Shown here one piece after another: positions 1-5,742 of a stretch of DNA of 20,508 bases (its first letter is position 1; every line of letters begins with the position of its first letter). The DNA comes from JAIBJP01 sp036506175. Lineage in GTDB: Bacteria; Actinomycetota; Thermoleophilia; Gaiellales; Gaiellaceae. The notes below the pieces were generated by a model, which was not told the DNA's origin, searched no databases, and was given only the letters and a program-made list of their open reading frames with translations. The DNA lies in NCBI GenBank assembly GCA_036506175.1, contig DASXSE010000086.1, positions 1 through 20,508 of the forward strand, in the 5' to 3' direction. The position numbers were made by a program, and so were the translations under genes.

Positions 1-317
1 CCGCTGCCGTCGCTAGTGCACACGCTCGGCTCGAGGGACACGAGCGTATAAGCGCTCGGCAGCGAACTCTCGAGAGCCGCGTGCGTGACATTGTTCGTCG
101 CTCGGTTCGTGACGACGACGGCGTACTCGAGGTAGGACGGCGAGTCCGGGCGGGAAGGCGAGACGGTCTCCGGAGTGGCCGTCGCCAGGACGCAGACCCG
201 GGGGCCTGTCGTTCCGCAGACCTCGGTTCCTTGCGCCGCCGACCGGCCGCTTCCGGCCAGGAGCGCCAGGGCCAGAAGGGCCGTAATCAACGCGGTCAGC
301 CGCATAGCTCGCGGCAA
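1..317 (-). CDS. Secreted protein with DUF11-like extracellular domain, N-terminal part (cut by window edge)
   Basis: The minus strand is open from the window edge to about 305-317. The product begins MRLTALITALLALALLAG, followed by SGRSAAQG: a basic residue, a hydrophobic core and a small-residue cleavage region typical of a Sec signal peptide. The mature part contains YLEYAVVVTNRATNNVTHAAL and later LPSAYTLVSL, which resembles DUF11/CARDB-type beta-sandwich repeats of cell-surface proteins. Two cysteines (VCGT, RVCV) follow the signal, and a third lies near the cut edge (VCTS). Two starts are possible: ATG at 305-303, with no obvious ribosome site, or TTG at 317-315, with GAGG about 7 nt upstream. 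I list the TTG start. Most of the gene lies outside the window, so a specific role cannot be given. Being secreted is well supported; the domain name is an inference from residue pattern. Confidence 0.6.
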   Translation of the reverse strand, partial: MPRAMRLTALITALLALALLAGSGRSAAQGTEVCGTTGPRVCVLATATPETVSPSRPDSPSYLEYAVVVTNRATNNVTHAALESSLPSAYTLVSLEPSVCTSDGS

Positions 318-341
318 ATGTGTACCTCGCTCCCCGTTCTC

Positions 342-366
342 CCTGGACCCCTAGCTCCGGTCCAGG
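342..366. other. Intergenic hairpin between tRNA-Arg and the secreted-protein gene
   Basis: CCTGGACC (342-349) is the exact reverse complement of GGTCCAGG (359-366), giving an 8-bp stem with a 9-nt loop. On the minus strand it lies downstream of tRNA-Arg and about 25 nt upstream of the secreted-protein start. It has no T-tract after it, so it is not a classical intrinsic terminator. It could be a 3' end processing or weak termination structure, or part of the secreted gene's leader. Confidence 0.4.
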
Positions 367-413
367 CTCGATAGTCCCACTGACCGCCGCTCAGGTCAAC
401 CCCGAAGCGGACA

Positions 414-486
414 TGCGCCTGGCAGGAATCGAACCTGCGACCTTGCGCTCCGGAGGCGCACGCTCTATCCCCTGAGCTACAGGCGC
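414..486 (-). tRNA. tRNA-Arg (anticodon CCG)
   Basis: Read on the minus strand, the sequence folds as a full cloverleaf. The acceptor stem is GCGCCTG/CAGGCGC. The D arm is GCTC...GAGC around AGGGGATA. The anticodon stem is TGCGC/GCGCA with loop CTCCGGA. The variable loop is AGGTC. The T arm is GCAGG-TTCGATT-CCTGC. The anticodon CCG is at 453-451 and reads the CGG arginine codon, which is frequent in this GC-rich genome. The discriminator base is A at 414. The following bases are TGT, so CCA is not encoded and must be added by tRNA nucleotidyltransferase. A -10-like TACACT sits 10 nt upstream of the mature 5' end. Confidence 0.97.
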
Positions 487-495
487 GGAGACGCT

Positions 496-502
496 TAGTG
501 TA
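496..502. promoter_or_regulatory. Overlapping divergent -10 candidates for tRNA-Arg and the dgcA-like gene
   Basis: Only 22 nt separate the 5' end of tRNA-Arg (486) from the GTG start of the epimerase gene (509). On the minus strand TACACT (502-497) is placed correctly to start the tRNA precursor. On the plus strand the same bases offset by one read TAGTGT (496-501), 7 nt before the GTG, which would give a leaderless mRNA. No good -35 was found for either. The tRNA -10 is the more convincing of the two. Confidence 0.35.
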
Positions 503-508
503 CCGGGC

Positions 509-1579
509 GTGAGATTGAGCTATCACGCGGCCGCTTTGCCGCTGCGAGATCCTTTCACCATCTCGCGCTCGACGATCAAGGAGATCGAATCGATCTTCGT
601 CCAGGTCGAGCTCGACGGAGTCATCGGTTACGGCGAGGGGTCGCCGGACGAGCACTTCGGCCAAAGCGTCGCATCCGCCGGCGCCTTCCTCGATGAGGCC
701 GAGAAGCGCCTGGGAGACGACCCGTTTGCGCTCGAGGCCATCGAGCGCCGGCTGGCGGACTACCCAGGGGAGCCGGCGGCCAAGGCGGCGGTCGATGCGG
801 CCTTGCACGACCTCTGCGGGAAGCTCACCGGCCGGCCCGTATGGCGCCTCCTCGGACTCGATCGCGCAGGCCCGCCCACGTCGTGGACGATCTGGCTCGG
901 CGATCCAGACGAAATGGCGCGTCGCGCGGAGGCCGTGCGACATCGGTTCCGGCGTCTCAAGTTGAAGCTGGGCGCCCGGGACGGCCTCGATGTCGAACGG
1001 GTTCGCGCGGTGCGCGGCGTGACAAACCTCCCACTGCAGGTCGACGTGAACGAGTACTGGGAGCTCGACGAGGCGCTCGAGAACGTGCGTGCGCTCGAGG
1101 GCCTCGACGTTCAGTACGTGGAGCAGCCGTTGCCGGCAGGAGACGCCGGAGGCGCGAAGCTGAAGAAGGAATCGCCGGTGCCGATCTTCGTCGACGAGGA
1201 CTGCCACACCGCCGCCGACGTGCCGCGCTGCGCCGAGATCGCCCACGGAGTGAACATGAAGCTGGCCAAGGCCGGCGGAATACGCGAGGCGGTGCGCATC
1301 GCTCATACGGCGCGGGCCGTCGGGCTGGGCGTCATGCTCGGCTGCATGGTCGAGTCGAGCGTCGGAATTGCCGCGGCCTGCCAGGTCGCCAGCCTCTGCG
1401 ACCACGTCGATCTCGACGGCAACCTGCTTCTCGCAGAAGACCCTTGGGAAGGCGTGGAGTTCGTCGACGGGGTGCAAGTGCCGTCCGACCAACCGGGCCT
1501 CGGTGTAACTCGCGTCGACGGGGCGGCGCTGGCCAGGGAGGCCGGAGCGCGGCGCGCATACGCTCCGCGTCCAGAATGA
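509..1579 (+). CDS. Enolase-superfamily epimerase, DgcA-like (N-acetyl-D-glutamate racemase / dipeptide epimerase family)
   Basis: This 356-aa protein carries the catalytic pattern of the L-Ala-D/L-Glu epimerase branch of the enolase superfamily. It has an N-terminal capping domain (1-120), a barrel with KLK lysines at 151 and 153, metal ligands Asp179 (VDVNEYW), Glu205 (YVEQPL) and Asp229 (VDED), the second catalytic lysine in KLAKAGGI (251/253), and GCMVESSVG plus DLDGNLLL near the substrate end. Such enzymes abstract the alpha proton of a D- or L-glutamyl residue. The next gene is a DUF1611 protein. That pairing is known from the DgcN-DgcA route, in which D-glutamate is N-acetylated and then racemised to N-acetyl-L-glutamate, so I favour DgcA over a muropeptide dipeptide epimerase. 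Substrate cannot be settled from sequence. The GTG start fits the family N-terminus (PLRDPFTISR) and may be leaderless. Confidence 0.85.
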   Translation: MRLSYHAAALPLRDPFTISRSTIKEIESIFVQVELDGVIGYGEGSPDEHFGQSVASAGAFLDEAEKRLGDDPFALEAIERRLADYPGEPAAKAAVDAALHDLCGKLTGRPVWRLLGLDRAGPPTSWTIWLGDPDEMARRAEAVRHRFRRLKLKLGARDGLDVERVRAVRGVTNLPLQVDVNEYWELDEALENVRALEGLDVQYVEQPLPAGDAGGAKLKKESPVPIFVDEDCHTAADVPRCAEIAHGVNMKLAKAGGIREAVRIAHTARAVGLGVMLGCMVESSVGIAAACQVASLCDHVDLDGNLLLAEDPWEGVEFVDGVQVPSDQPGLGVTRVDGAALAREAGARRAYAPRPE

Positions 1580-1619
1580 TGCGAGCCCAGCGCCGCCATC
1601 CTGCCAGTGCGTGTAACTA

Positions 1620-1653
1620 AACGCGCCAGCGTTGCAGCCGGGCTGCGCCCGGC
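1620..1653 (+). promoter_or_regulatory. Tandem hairpins directly before the DUF1611 ribosome site
   Basis: In the 80-nt gap between the epimerase and DUF1611 genes there are two adjacent inverted repeats. The first is AACGC-GCCA-GCGTT (1620-1633); the second is GCCGGGC-TGC-GCCCGGC (1637-1653). The second ends immediately before GAGAG, the likely ribosome-binding sequence for the ATG at 1660. There is no T-run, so a terminator is unlikely. A translational or mRNA-stability role, separating expression of the two genes, is possible. This is inference from position only. Confidence 0.35.
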
Positions 1654-1659
1654 GAGAGC

Positions 1660-2721
1660 ATGAGCCGCCCAGCGTCGCGAGAGAAGCGGTACCTGATCCT
1701 CGCTGAGGGGAAAGCCCTCGATCCGCACTACGGGAAGACGGCCCGGGGGGTCATCCTCTACGGACCCGACCCTGTGACGGCTGTCGTCGACTCGCAAAAC
1801 GCCGGCGCAGAGGTCGAGGGGATCCCTGTCGTCGCGACGATCGAAGAGGGGATCGCCCTTGACCCGAAGCCGACCACCGCGATAGTCGGGGTCGCGGTCG
1901 CCGGCGGACGCCTTCCGCCGGAGTGGCGCGCCCTTCTCCGCGGCGCGGTCGAGGCGGGCCTGGACCTCGAGTCCGGCATGCACGAGTTCCTTTCGGAGGA
2001 TGCGGAACTGCAGAATCTTGCGCGAGGCCACGGCGTGGAGATCCGCGATCTGCGGAAACCGCCGGGAGACCTGAGCGTTCCGACCGGCGAGAACCTCACC
2101 CACGGGGCCAACGTCGTGCTCACAGTCGGCTCGGACTGCGCGATCGGCAAGAAGACCGTCGCGTTCGTGCTCGATCGCGAAGCGCGCGCCCGTGGCCTGA
2201 AATCGGTCTTCGTGCCGACCGGGCAGACCGGCATAGCCATTGCCGGCTGGGGAATCGCCGTGGACGCGGTCGTGGCGGACTTCCTCGCCGGAGCCGCAGA
2301 GAAGCTGGTCGTCGAGGGCGCCAAGCGGGGCGAACTCCTCTTCGTCGAGGGGCAGGGGTCGATCGTCCATCCGCAGTACTCGGGGGTCACCCTCGGGCTC
2401 TATCACGGGAGCGCGCCGCACCTCCTCGTCCTCTGCCACCTTGCGGGCGCGACCGAGATCGACGGATGCCCGGGCCATCCCATTCCGCGGCTCGCCGAGC
2501 TCGTCGAGCTCTATGAACGTCTTGCGCTTCCTGCACGCCCCGCACGGGTCGCGGCAATCGCGCTGAATACACACACATTGAGCGAGGACGAGGCCGAGCA
2601 GGCGATCGCGGAGGCGCGGGAGGAGACTGGATTGCCGGCCGATGACCCTGTCCGTTTCGGACCCGGCTATGTCTTGGAAGCAGTGCTGGACCGATTCCCG
2701 TCGGGTATAAAGGCGCGATGA
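1660..2721 (+). CDS. DUF1611 family protein, DgcN-like (D-glutamate N-acetyltransferase candidate)
   Basis: This is a 353-aa protein of the DUF1611 family. The N-terminal Rossmann-like part (about 10-140) contains ILAEGKALDPHYGKTARGV. The C-terminal P-loop-type part has GSDCAIGKKT at 157-166, PTGQTGIAIAGWG at 186-198 and VEGQGSIVHPQYSG at 229-242, all hallmarks of the family. Members characterised as DgcN acetylate D-glutamate and work with a DgcA racemase so that the amino acid enters glutamate metabolism as N-acetyl-L-glutamate. The adjacent enolase-superfamily epimerase supports that assignment here. The start ATG follows GAGAG, and the stop overlaps the next gene start as ATGA (2718-2721), so translation is probably coupled to the first aminopeptidase. 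Other DUF1611 proteins are annotated only as putative NAD-dependent epimerase or ATPase-like, so the specific reaction is inferred. Confidence 0.8.
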   Translation: MSRPASREKRYLILAEGKALDPHYGKTARGVILYGPDPVTAVVDSQNAGAEVEGIPVVATIEEGIALDPKPTTAIVGVAVAGGRLPPEWRALLRGAVEAGLDLESGMHEFLSEDAELQNLARGHGVEIRDLRKPPGDLSVPTGENLTHGANVVLTVGSDCAIGKKTVAFVLDREARARGLKSVFVPTGQTGIAIAGWGIAVDAVVADFLAGAAEKLVVEGAKRGELLFVEGQGSIVHPQYSGVTLGLYHGSAPHLLVLCHLAGATEIDGCPGHPIPRLAELVELYERLALPARPARVAAIALNTHTLSEDEAEQAIAEAREETGLPADDPVRFGPGYVLEAVLDRFPSGIKAR

Positions 2722-3869
2722 TCGACCCCCGCGTGACCAAGCTCGCCGAGCTCGTCGCCGACTACTCGCTAGGGCTCGATGAGCGTCAGATCGTGCGCAT
2801 AGACGCGCCCGACGTCGCGGCGCCGCTCGCTATGGAGCTCTACCGGGCCGCCCTCGCTGCCGGCGCTTACCCGTACGCGAACGTGTCCGTGGACGGGTTG
2901 CTCGAGATCCTCCTCGAGGAGGGCTCGGAGGAGCAGATCGCCTACGTCTCCCCGGTCCAGTGGCAGGAGATGGAGACGATGGACGCTCTCGCCACGATCT
3001 GGTCGGACGAGAACACGCGCTCGCTCTCGCGCGTCGACCCGGGGCGTCATGCGCGTTTCCTCGGCGCGCAACGCACGCTCGCGAATCGCCGCTGGGAGCG
3101 GATTTCCGACGGTGAGATGCGCTGGTGCGGGATGCTCTTTCCTACGCACGCCCACGCCCAAGACGCGGAAATGTCGCTCGGGAGCTACGAGGATTTCGTC
3201 TACGGCGCGTGTCACGTCGACGAGGACGATCCTGCCGCCCACTGGCGCCTCGTCGCCGCTTCGCTCCGTGCGCGGGCCGAGGACCTCGAATCGGTACGCG
3301 AGCTGCGCATCGTCGGCGTGGACACAGATCTCCGCGTGGGCGTCGAAGGGCGTAAGTGGATCGCTGCCGAAGGGCGCTACAACATGCCGGACGGCGAGGT
3401 CTTCACGAGCCCGGTCGAGACCGAGACCGAAGGGGAGATCCGCTACACCTTCCCCGCCATCTACCACGGCCGCGAGGTCGAGGACATTCGGCTCCGTTTC
3501 GAAGGCGGAAAGGTGGTCGCGGCGGAGGCCGCGCGCGGCGGCCAGTATCTGAAATCGTTGCTGGACATGGACGCCGGGGCTCGCGTCCCCGGCGAGCTCG
3601 CGTTCGGTCTGAACTACGAGATCGACCGCTTCACGCGCAACATCCTCTTCGACGAAAAGATCGGCGGCACGATGCACCTGGCGCTGGGATCTGCTTTCCC
3701 GCAGGCCGGGGGCGGCAACGTCTCGGGCCTGCACTGGGACATGATCTGCGACCTCCGCCGGGACGGAGAGGTCTATGCCGACGGGGAACTGATCTGGAAG
3801 GCCGGACGTTTCCTGCACGAGCCGGAAGCGCCGACGGCCGAGCCCGTGAAGGCCGGCGAGCGTGGCTGA
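2718..3869 (+). CDS. M29 family aminopeptidase (AmpS/AmpT-like), first paralogue
   Basis: This 383-aa cytoplasmic metallopeptidase belongs to family M29, which removes N-terminal residues from peptides using a dinuclear metal site. Expected ligands are visible: Glu227 (MPDGEVFT), Glu293 (PGELAFG), His320 (GGTMHLALG), and His339 with Asp341 (LHWDMI). The residue seven after His320, normally the conserved active-site tyrosine of this family, is Phe327 (GSAFPQ). The following paralogue keeps Tyr there. The N-terminal DPRVTKLAELVADYSL is the usual M29 opening. It starts with ATG overlapping the upstream stop (ATGA) and ends inside the next gene by 8 nt. The pair with a second M29 gene suggests a heteromeric or specialised peptidase duo working on peptides from the same pathway as the epimerase, which is inference. 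Confidence 0.9.
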   Translation: MIDPRVTKLAELVADYSLGLDERQIVRIDAPDVAAPLAMELYRAALAAGAYPYANVSVDGLLEILLEEGSEEQIAYVSPVQWQEMETMDALATIWSDENTRSLSRVDPGRHARFLGAQRTLANRRWERISDGEMRWCGMLFPTHAHAQDAEMSLGSYEDFVYGACHVDEDDPAAHWRLVAASLRARAEDLESVRELRIVGVDTDLRVGVEGRKWIAAEGRYNMPDGEVFTSPVETETEGEIRYTFPAIYHGREVEDIRLRFEGGKVVAAEAARGGQYLKSLLDMDAGARVPGELAFGLNYEIDRFTRNILFDEKIGGTMHLALGSAFPQAGGGNVSGLHWDMICDLRRDGEVYADGELIWKAGRFLHEPEAPTAEPVKAGERG

Positions 3870-4974
3870 CCCACGCGTCTCGCGCCTCGCGGACGTACTC
3901 GTCAACTATTCGACCAGCGTGCAGGCTGGGAATCTCGTGCTCCTCGAGACGGGACCGCTCGCCACGCCGCTTCTGCGCGCGCTCTATCAGCGCGTCGTTG
4001 AGGCCGGCGGTCATCCGCAGGTACGCATGGCGCTCGAAGGCGCCCCCGAGGCGCTCCTCGGGACCGGGTCGGACGACCAGATCGAATGGGTCAACCCTGC
4101 GCGCAAGGAGGACTTCGAGCGGGCTGACGTCCGCATCGCGGTCGAGGCCGATGCGAACACGCGCGCGCTGAGCGGGATCGATCCGGCGCGTCAAGCGCGT
4201 TTTGCGCGCGCGCGCGAGACCCTTCGTGAGCGATATCTCGAGCGTTCCCGCAACGGCGAGCTGAAGACGTGCGTCACGGCTTTCCCCACGAGCGCCTCGG
4301 CCCAGGACGCAGCGATGTCGCTCGCCGAGTACGAAGACTTCGTGTACCGAGCCGGCTTCCTCGACCAGGACGATCCCGTCGCCGCCTGGCGCTCGCTCGG
4401 CGAGAAGCTGGCCAAGCTCGCGGAGCGGCTCGGCCAGACCAGTGAACTCCGCGTAGTCGGGCAGGACACCGACCTCAGCGTCGGCGTGGGCGGCCGGACG
4501 TGGGTTGCGTGTGACGGCAAAGAGAACTTCCCCGATGGGGAGGTGTTCACGGGCCCGGTGGAAACGAGCGTCGAGGGCCGCATCCGCTTCACGTACCCGG
4601 CCACCTTCGGCGGCCGCGTCATTCGTGACGTCGAGCTCGAGTTTCGCGGCGGGGAGGTCGTACAGGCCCGGGCAGCAGCCGGAGAGGACTTTCTGCGCGA
4701 GATGATCGCCATGGACGAGGGGGCGCGGAGAGTGGGGGAGTTTGCCTTCGGGATGAACGACGCCGTCCAAGAGTTCACCGGCCACACCCTGTACGACGAG
4801 AAGATCGGGGGCACCATCCATCTGGCGCTCGGCATGTCGTATCCGGAGAGCGGCGGCGTGAACCAATCAGCCCTCCATTGGGATCTCGTGTGCGATCTTC
4901 GCTCGGGCAGCGAGGTCTACGCGGACGGCGAGCTCGTGTATCGCGACGGCGCCTTTCTGCCCGCGTTCCTCTGA
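3862..4974 (+). CDS. M29 family aminopeptidase (AmpS/AmpT-like), second paralogue
   Basis: This 370-aa protein is collinear with its neighbour along its whole length (DPRVSRLADVLVNYS at the start, AQDAAMSLAEYEDFVYRAGF in the middle, EVYADGELVYRDGAFL at the end), so the two are tandem duplicates that have diverged well. It has a complete M29 site: Glu227 (FPDGEVFT), Glu293 (VGEFAFG), His320 (GGTIHLALG), Tyr327 (MSYPESGG), His339 and Asp341 (LHWDLV). The GTG start at 3862 overlaps the preceding gene by 8 nt. The TGA at 4972-4974 overlaps a CTG that seems to begin the phosphoesterase. Expected role is broad-specificity aminopeptidase in peptide turnover. Specificity for D-Glu-containing peptides would be speculation from context. 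Confidence 0.92.
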   Translation: MADPRVSRLADVLVNYSTSVQAGNLVLLETGPLATPLLRALYQRVVEAGGHPQVRMALEGAPEALLGTGSDDQIEWVNPARKEDFERADVRIAVEADANTRALSGIDPARQARFARARETLRERYLERSRNGELKTCVTAFPTSASAQDAAMSLAEYEDFVYRAGFLDQDDPVAAWRSLGEKLAKLAERLGQTSELRVVGQDTDLSVGVGGRTWVACDGKENFPDGEVFTGPVETSVEGRIRFTYPATFGGRVIRDVELEFRGGEVVQARAAAGEDFLREMIAMDEGARRVGEFAFGMNDAVQEFTGHTLYDEKIGGTIHLALGMSYPESGGVNQSALHWDLVCDLRSGSEVYADGELVYRDGAFLPAFL

Positions 4975-5444
4975 TCGCTCTGATCGGCGATACCCATCTT
5001 CCGCGTGGGGCGAGGCGGCTGCCGCAGCGATGTCTGCGCGTGTTGGAGCGGGCCGACCTGATCCTCCACGTCGGCGACTTCACCTCGCTCACATTCCTGG
5101 AAGAGCTGCAGGCGCTGGGCCCGGTCGCGGGCGTGCACGGCAACATGGACGAGCCTGCGGTCCGCGAAGCAATGCCAGGGCGGCTCGTGGTCGAGTCCGA
5201 AGACCTGCGCATAGGCCTGGTTCACGATGCGGGAGGGAGGACGGTGCGGGAGCAACGGCTGCAGGCGCTGTTCCCGGACTGCAGCGTGCTCGCTTACGGA
5301 CACACGCATGTACCCGAGGTCAAGCGCGTGGGCGAGAAGTGGATCCTCAACCCGGGCAGCCCGACCGAGCGCCGGCGGGCTCCCGAGCACACCATGATCG
5401 TCCTGGCCGAAGGGATGCCGCAGCTCGTTTCGCTCGACCGCTGA
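4971..5444 (+). CDS. YfcE/MJ0936-type metallophosphoesterase, apparent CTG start
   Basis: This 157-aa calcineurin-like phosphoesterase of the small YfcE class has all metal-site blocks in order: GDTH (6-9), HVGDF, HGNMD, VHDAGGR, YGHTHVPE and LNPGSPTERR. Such enzymes hydrolyse phosphodiesters and some phosphomonoesters; the physiological substrate is usually unknown. Family members begin MxIALIGDTH. Here that alignment begins exactly at CTG 4971-4973, which shares bases with the upstream TGA stop (CTGA). The nearest conventional in-frame starts are ATG 4878 and GTG 4890, deep inside the aminopeptidase gene. They would add about 27-31 arginine-rich residues unlike the family, while downstream starts would remove the GDTH motif. 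I therefore propose a CTG start by translational coupling. No Shine-Dalgarno sequence is visible. If the CTG start is wrong, the gene runs from 4878 or 4890. Confidence 0.82.
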   Translation: MIALIGDTHLPRGARRLPQRCLRVLERADLILHVGDFTSLTFLEELQALGPVAGVHGNMDEPAVREAMPGRLVVESEDLRIGLVHDAGGRTVREQRLQALFPDCSVLAYGHTHVPEVKRVGEKWILNPGSPTERRRAPEHTMIVLAEGMPQLVSLDR

Positions 5445-5446
5445 GC

Positions 5447-5475
5447 TTGTTGCCGTCCGACGGTCTCGGTAGCAT
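5447..5475 (+). promoter_or_regulatory. Promoter for the LysM/SOS gene
   Basis: TTGTTG (5447-5452) and TAGCAT (5470-5475) are separated by 17 nt, a good housekeeping-type promoter. Transcription would begin around 5482-5485, so the mRNA of the ATG at 5485 would be leaderless or nearly so. The predicted start point lies inside the LexA-like operator at 5478-5491, the classical arrangement for repression. Confidence 0.6.
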
Positions 5476-5477
5476 AG

Positions 5478-5491
5478 CGAACATATGTTCG
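5478..5491. promoter_or_regulatory. LexA operator (SOS box), perfect 14-bp palindrome
   Basis: CGAACATATGTTCG is a perfect palindrome and matches the Gram-positive/actinobacterial LexA consensus CGAACRNRYGTTYG at every position. It spans the predicted transcription start and the ATG (5485-5487) of the LysM gene, and it follows the -10 element by two bases. LexA binding here would block transcription until DNA damage triggers RecA-stimulated cleavage. Assignment rests on the sequence match and location. Confidence 0.8.
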
Positions 5492-5739
5492 CTCGCGGTT
5501 ACATCTACGCATTGCTTCTTGCCTTGGCGGTCGTCGCCACGGCGCTCGTCTCGGCCCGTTCGTCTCGAGGCGCAGGAACGGAAGCCCGCCACGTCGTCCG
5601 GCCTGGCGAGACGCTCTGGACGCTCGCGGCCTCGCATTACCCGGGCGATCCGAGGAAGGGCGTGTGGCGTATTCAGGTGCGCAACGGCCTGGGGAGCGCC
5701 CCCTTGCAACCAGGGATGGTCCTTGCCCTGCCGCCCTAA
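5485..5739 (+). CDS. Small membrane-anchored LysM protein, candidate YneA-like SOS cell-division inhibitor
   Basis: This 84-aa protein has a short N-terminus, one hydrophobic segment (about 7-23, YIYALLLALAVVATALV), a short linker, and a single LysM domain (about 35-83: HVVRPGETLWTLAASHYP... through LQPGMVLALPP). LysM binds peptidoglycan, so the domain should face the cell wall. The size and layout match SOS-induced division suppressors of Gram-positives: YneA of Bacillus and the LysM protein beside lexA in mycobacteria. In those organisms the gene sits next to lexA; here lexA is not in view, but a perfect LexA box covers the start codon. The protein would pause septation during DNA damage. 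A generic LysM wall protein is the alternative, but the operator argues strongly for SOS control. It converges on the HD-GYP gene with a 3-nt gap; the two stop codons lie in CTAAG-G-CTTAG (5736-5746). Confidence 0.8.
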   Translation: MFARGYIYALLLALAVVATALVSARSSRGAGTEARHVVRPGETLWTLAASHYPGDPRKGVWRIQVRNGLGSAPLQPGMVLALPP

Positions 5740-5742
5740 GGC

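Noticed and set aside
81..374. A 97-codon plus-strand frame at the left end
   Set aside because: It is antisense to the signal peptide and extracellular domain read on the minus strand and has a low-complexity arginine-rich product.
994..1005. CGAAC-GG-GTTCG inside the epimerase gene as another LexA box
   Set aside because: The half-sites are separated by 2 nt instead of 4, and the site lies mid-gene; a chance palindrome in GC-rich coding sequence.
296..1492. A 398-codon minus-strand frame running through tRNA-Arg and the epimerase gene
   Set aside because: It crosses a certain tRNA and a well-supported enzyme gene; composition is that of an antisense shadow.
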